NCBI RefSeq assembly: GCF_002775205.1
Contig: NC_036446.1
Coordinates: 15,500,565-15,564,564, forward strand
Direction: 5' to 3'
Length of the DNA: 64,000 nucleotides
From: Xiphophorus maculatus
Taxonomy: Eukaryota > Chordata > Actinopteri > Cyprinodontiformes > Poeciliidae
This document shows, in pieces, positions 63,707-64,000 of the stretch. A program made the translations under genes and the position numbers. A model generated the notes under the pieces. It was not told the DNA's origin. It saw only the letters and a program-made list of their open reading frames with translations, and searched no databases. Each line of letters begins with the position of its first letter. Position 1 is the stretch's first letter.

Positions 63707-63797
<91 letters not shown>
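63707..63797. repeat. TA microsatellite 2
   Basis: Pure (TA)n of about 90 bp following the TIR-only palindrome. Confidence 0.95.
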
Positions 63798-63798
<1 letters not shown>

Positions 63799-64000
63799 GT
63801 GCAACCATATTTACTTCAATCACTGTTGACAGAAAGTATGCTGGGAAAAAACAGATAGTATTTTAAAGCTGTAACATCTGCAGCTTAAAATGAAGATTGA
63901 AGACAGAGATATTATTTTAACCAATCTATTTCCTCTATGTAACTTTTTCCACATTTTGTGATGCCTTATTCAAAATAAAATTAATATCTTATCCCAAAAT

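Overview
This is a piece of AT-rich vertebrate nuclear DNA, almost certainly from a teleost fish. The genes have many small exons with GT/AG introns. Their best matches, from memory of the families, are vertebrate CLEC18, FBLN7 and KIF7. The repeat content (a sushi-like Ty3/Gypsy element, several Tc1-like transposons, hAT-like and mariner-like miniature elements, LINE tails) is typical of fish. There are no bacterial operons, CRISPR arrays or recognisable tRNA/rRNA genes.

Layout. 1-14 kb: no gene recognised; a hAT-like MITE and a few repeat fragments. 14.15-29.79 kb, minus strand: a CLEC18-type gene (CAP domain, two EGF-like modules, C-type lectin domain). At least eleven exons can be placed, but several carry stops, frameshifts or a missing splice acceptor, so I call it a pseudogene. 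Its longest placed intron holds a LINE reverse-transcriptase relic, a cluster of three perfect hairpins and a complete, apparently very young chromodomain LTR retrotransposon (21,247-26,772) with matching 620-bp LTRs. 32.56-38.62 kb, plus strand: fbln7 (fibulin-7), eight coding exons, 446 residues, intact. 41-44.2 kb: a palindromic MITE and a decayed Tc1-like transposon lying between two diverged copies of a ~430-bp segment. 44.52-49.38 kb, minus strand: a two-exon, 23-finger C2H2 zinc-finger gene with a recent 588-bp (seven-finger) internal tandem duplication. 51.50-62.10 kb, plus strand: kif7, nineteen coding exons, 1,347 residues, intact. 62.1-64 kb: two TA microsatellites around a Tc1-like MITE and a TIR-only palindrome.

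How it fits together. The genes are not functionally linked in any obvious way. kif7 encodes the ciliary Hedgehog-pathway kinesin, fbln7 a secreted matrix protein, and the zinc-finger gene belongs to a fast-evolving teleost family. The zinc-finger gene and kif7 are divergent, with about 2.1 kb between their start codons. The most informative non-genic result concerns the retrotransposon. A 10-nt segment at the likely RNA 5' end, about 25 nt downstream of a TATA-like box, is perfectly complementary to the sequence just after the 5' LTR. That is the layout expected for self-primed reverse transcription (Tf1/sushi type). I did not find a wholly new gene system. The strongest leads are this self-priming signature, the decay of the clec18-like gene, the zinc-finger array expansion, an in-frame alternative acceptor inside the kif7 motor domain, and a recurring pattern of perfect short-loop hairpins.
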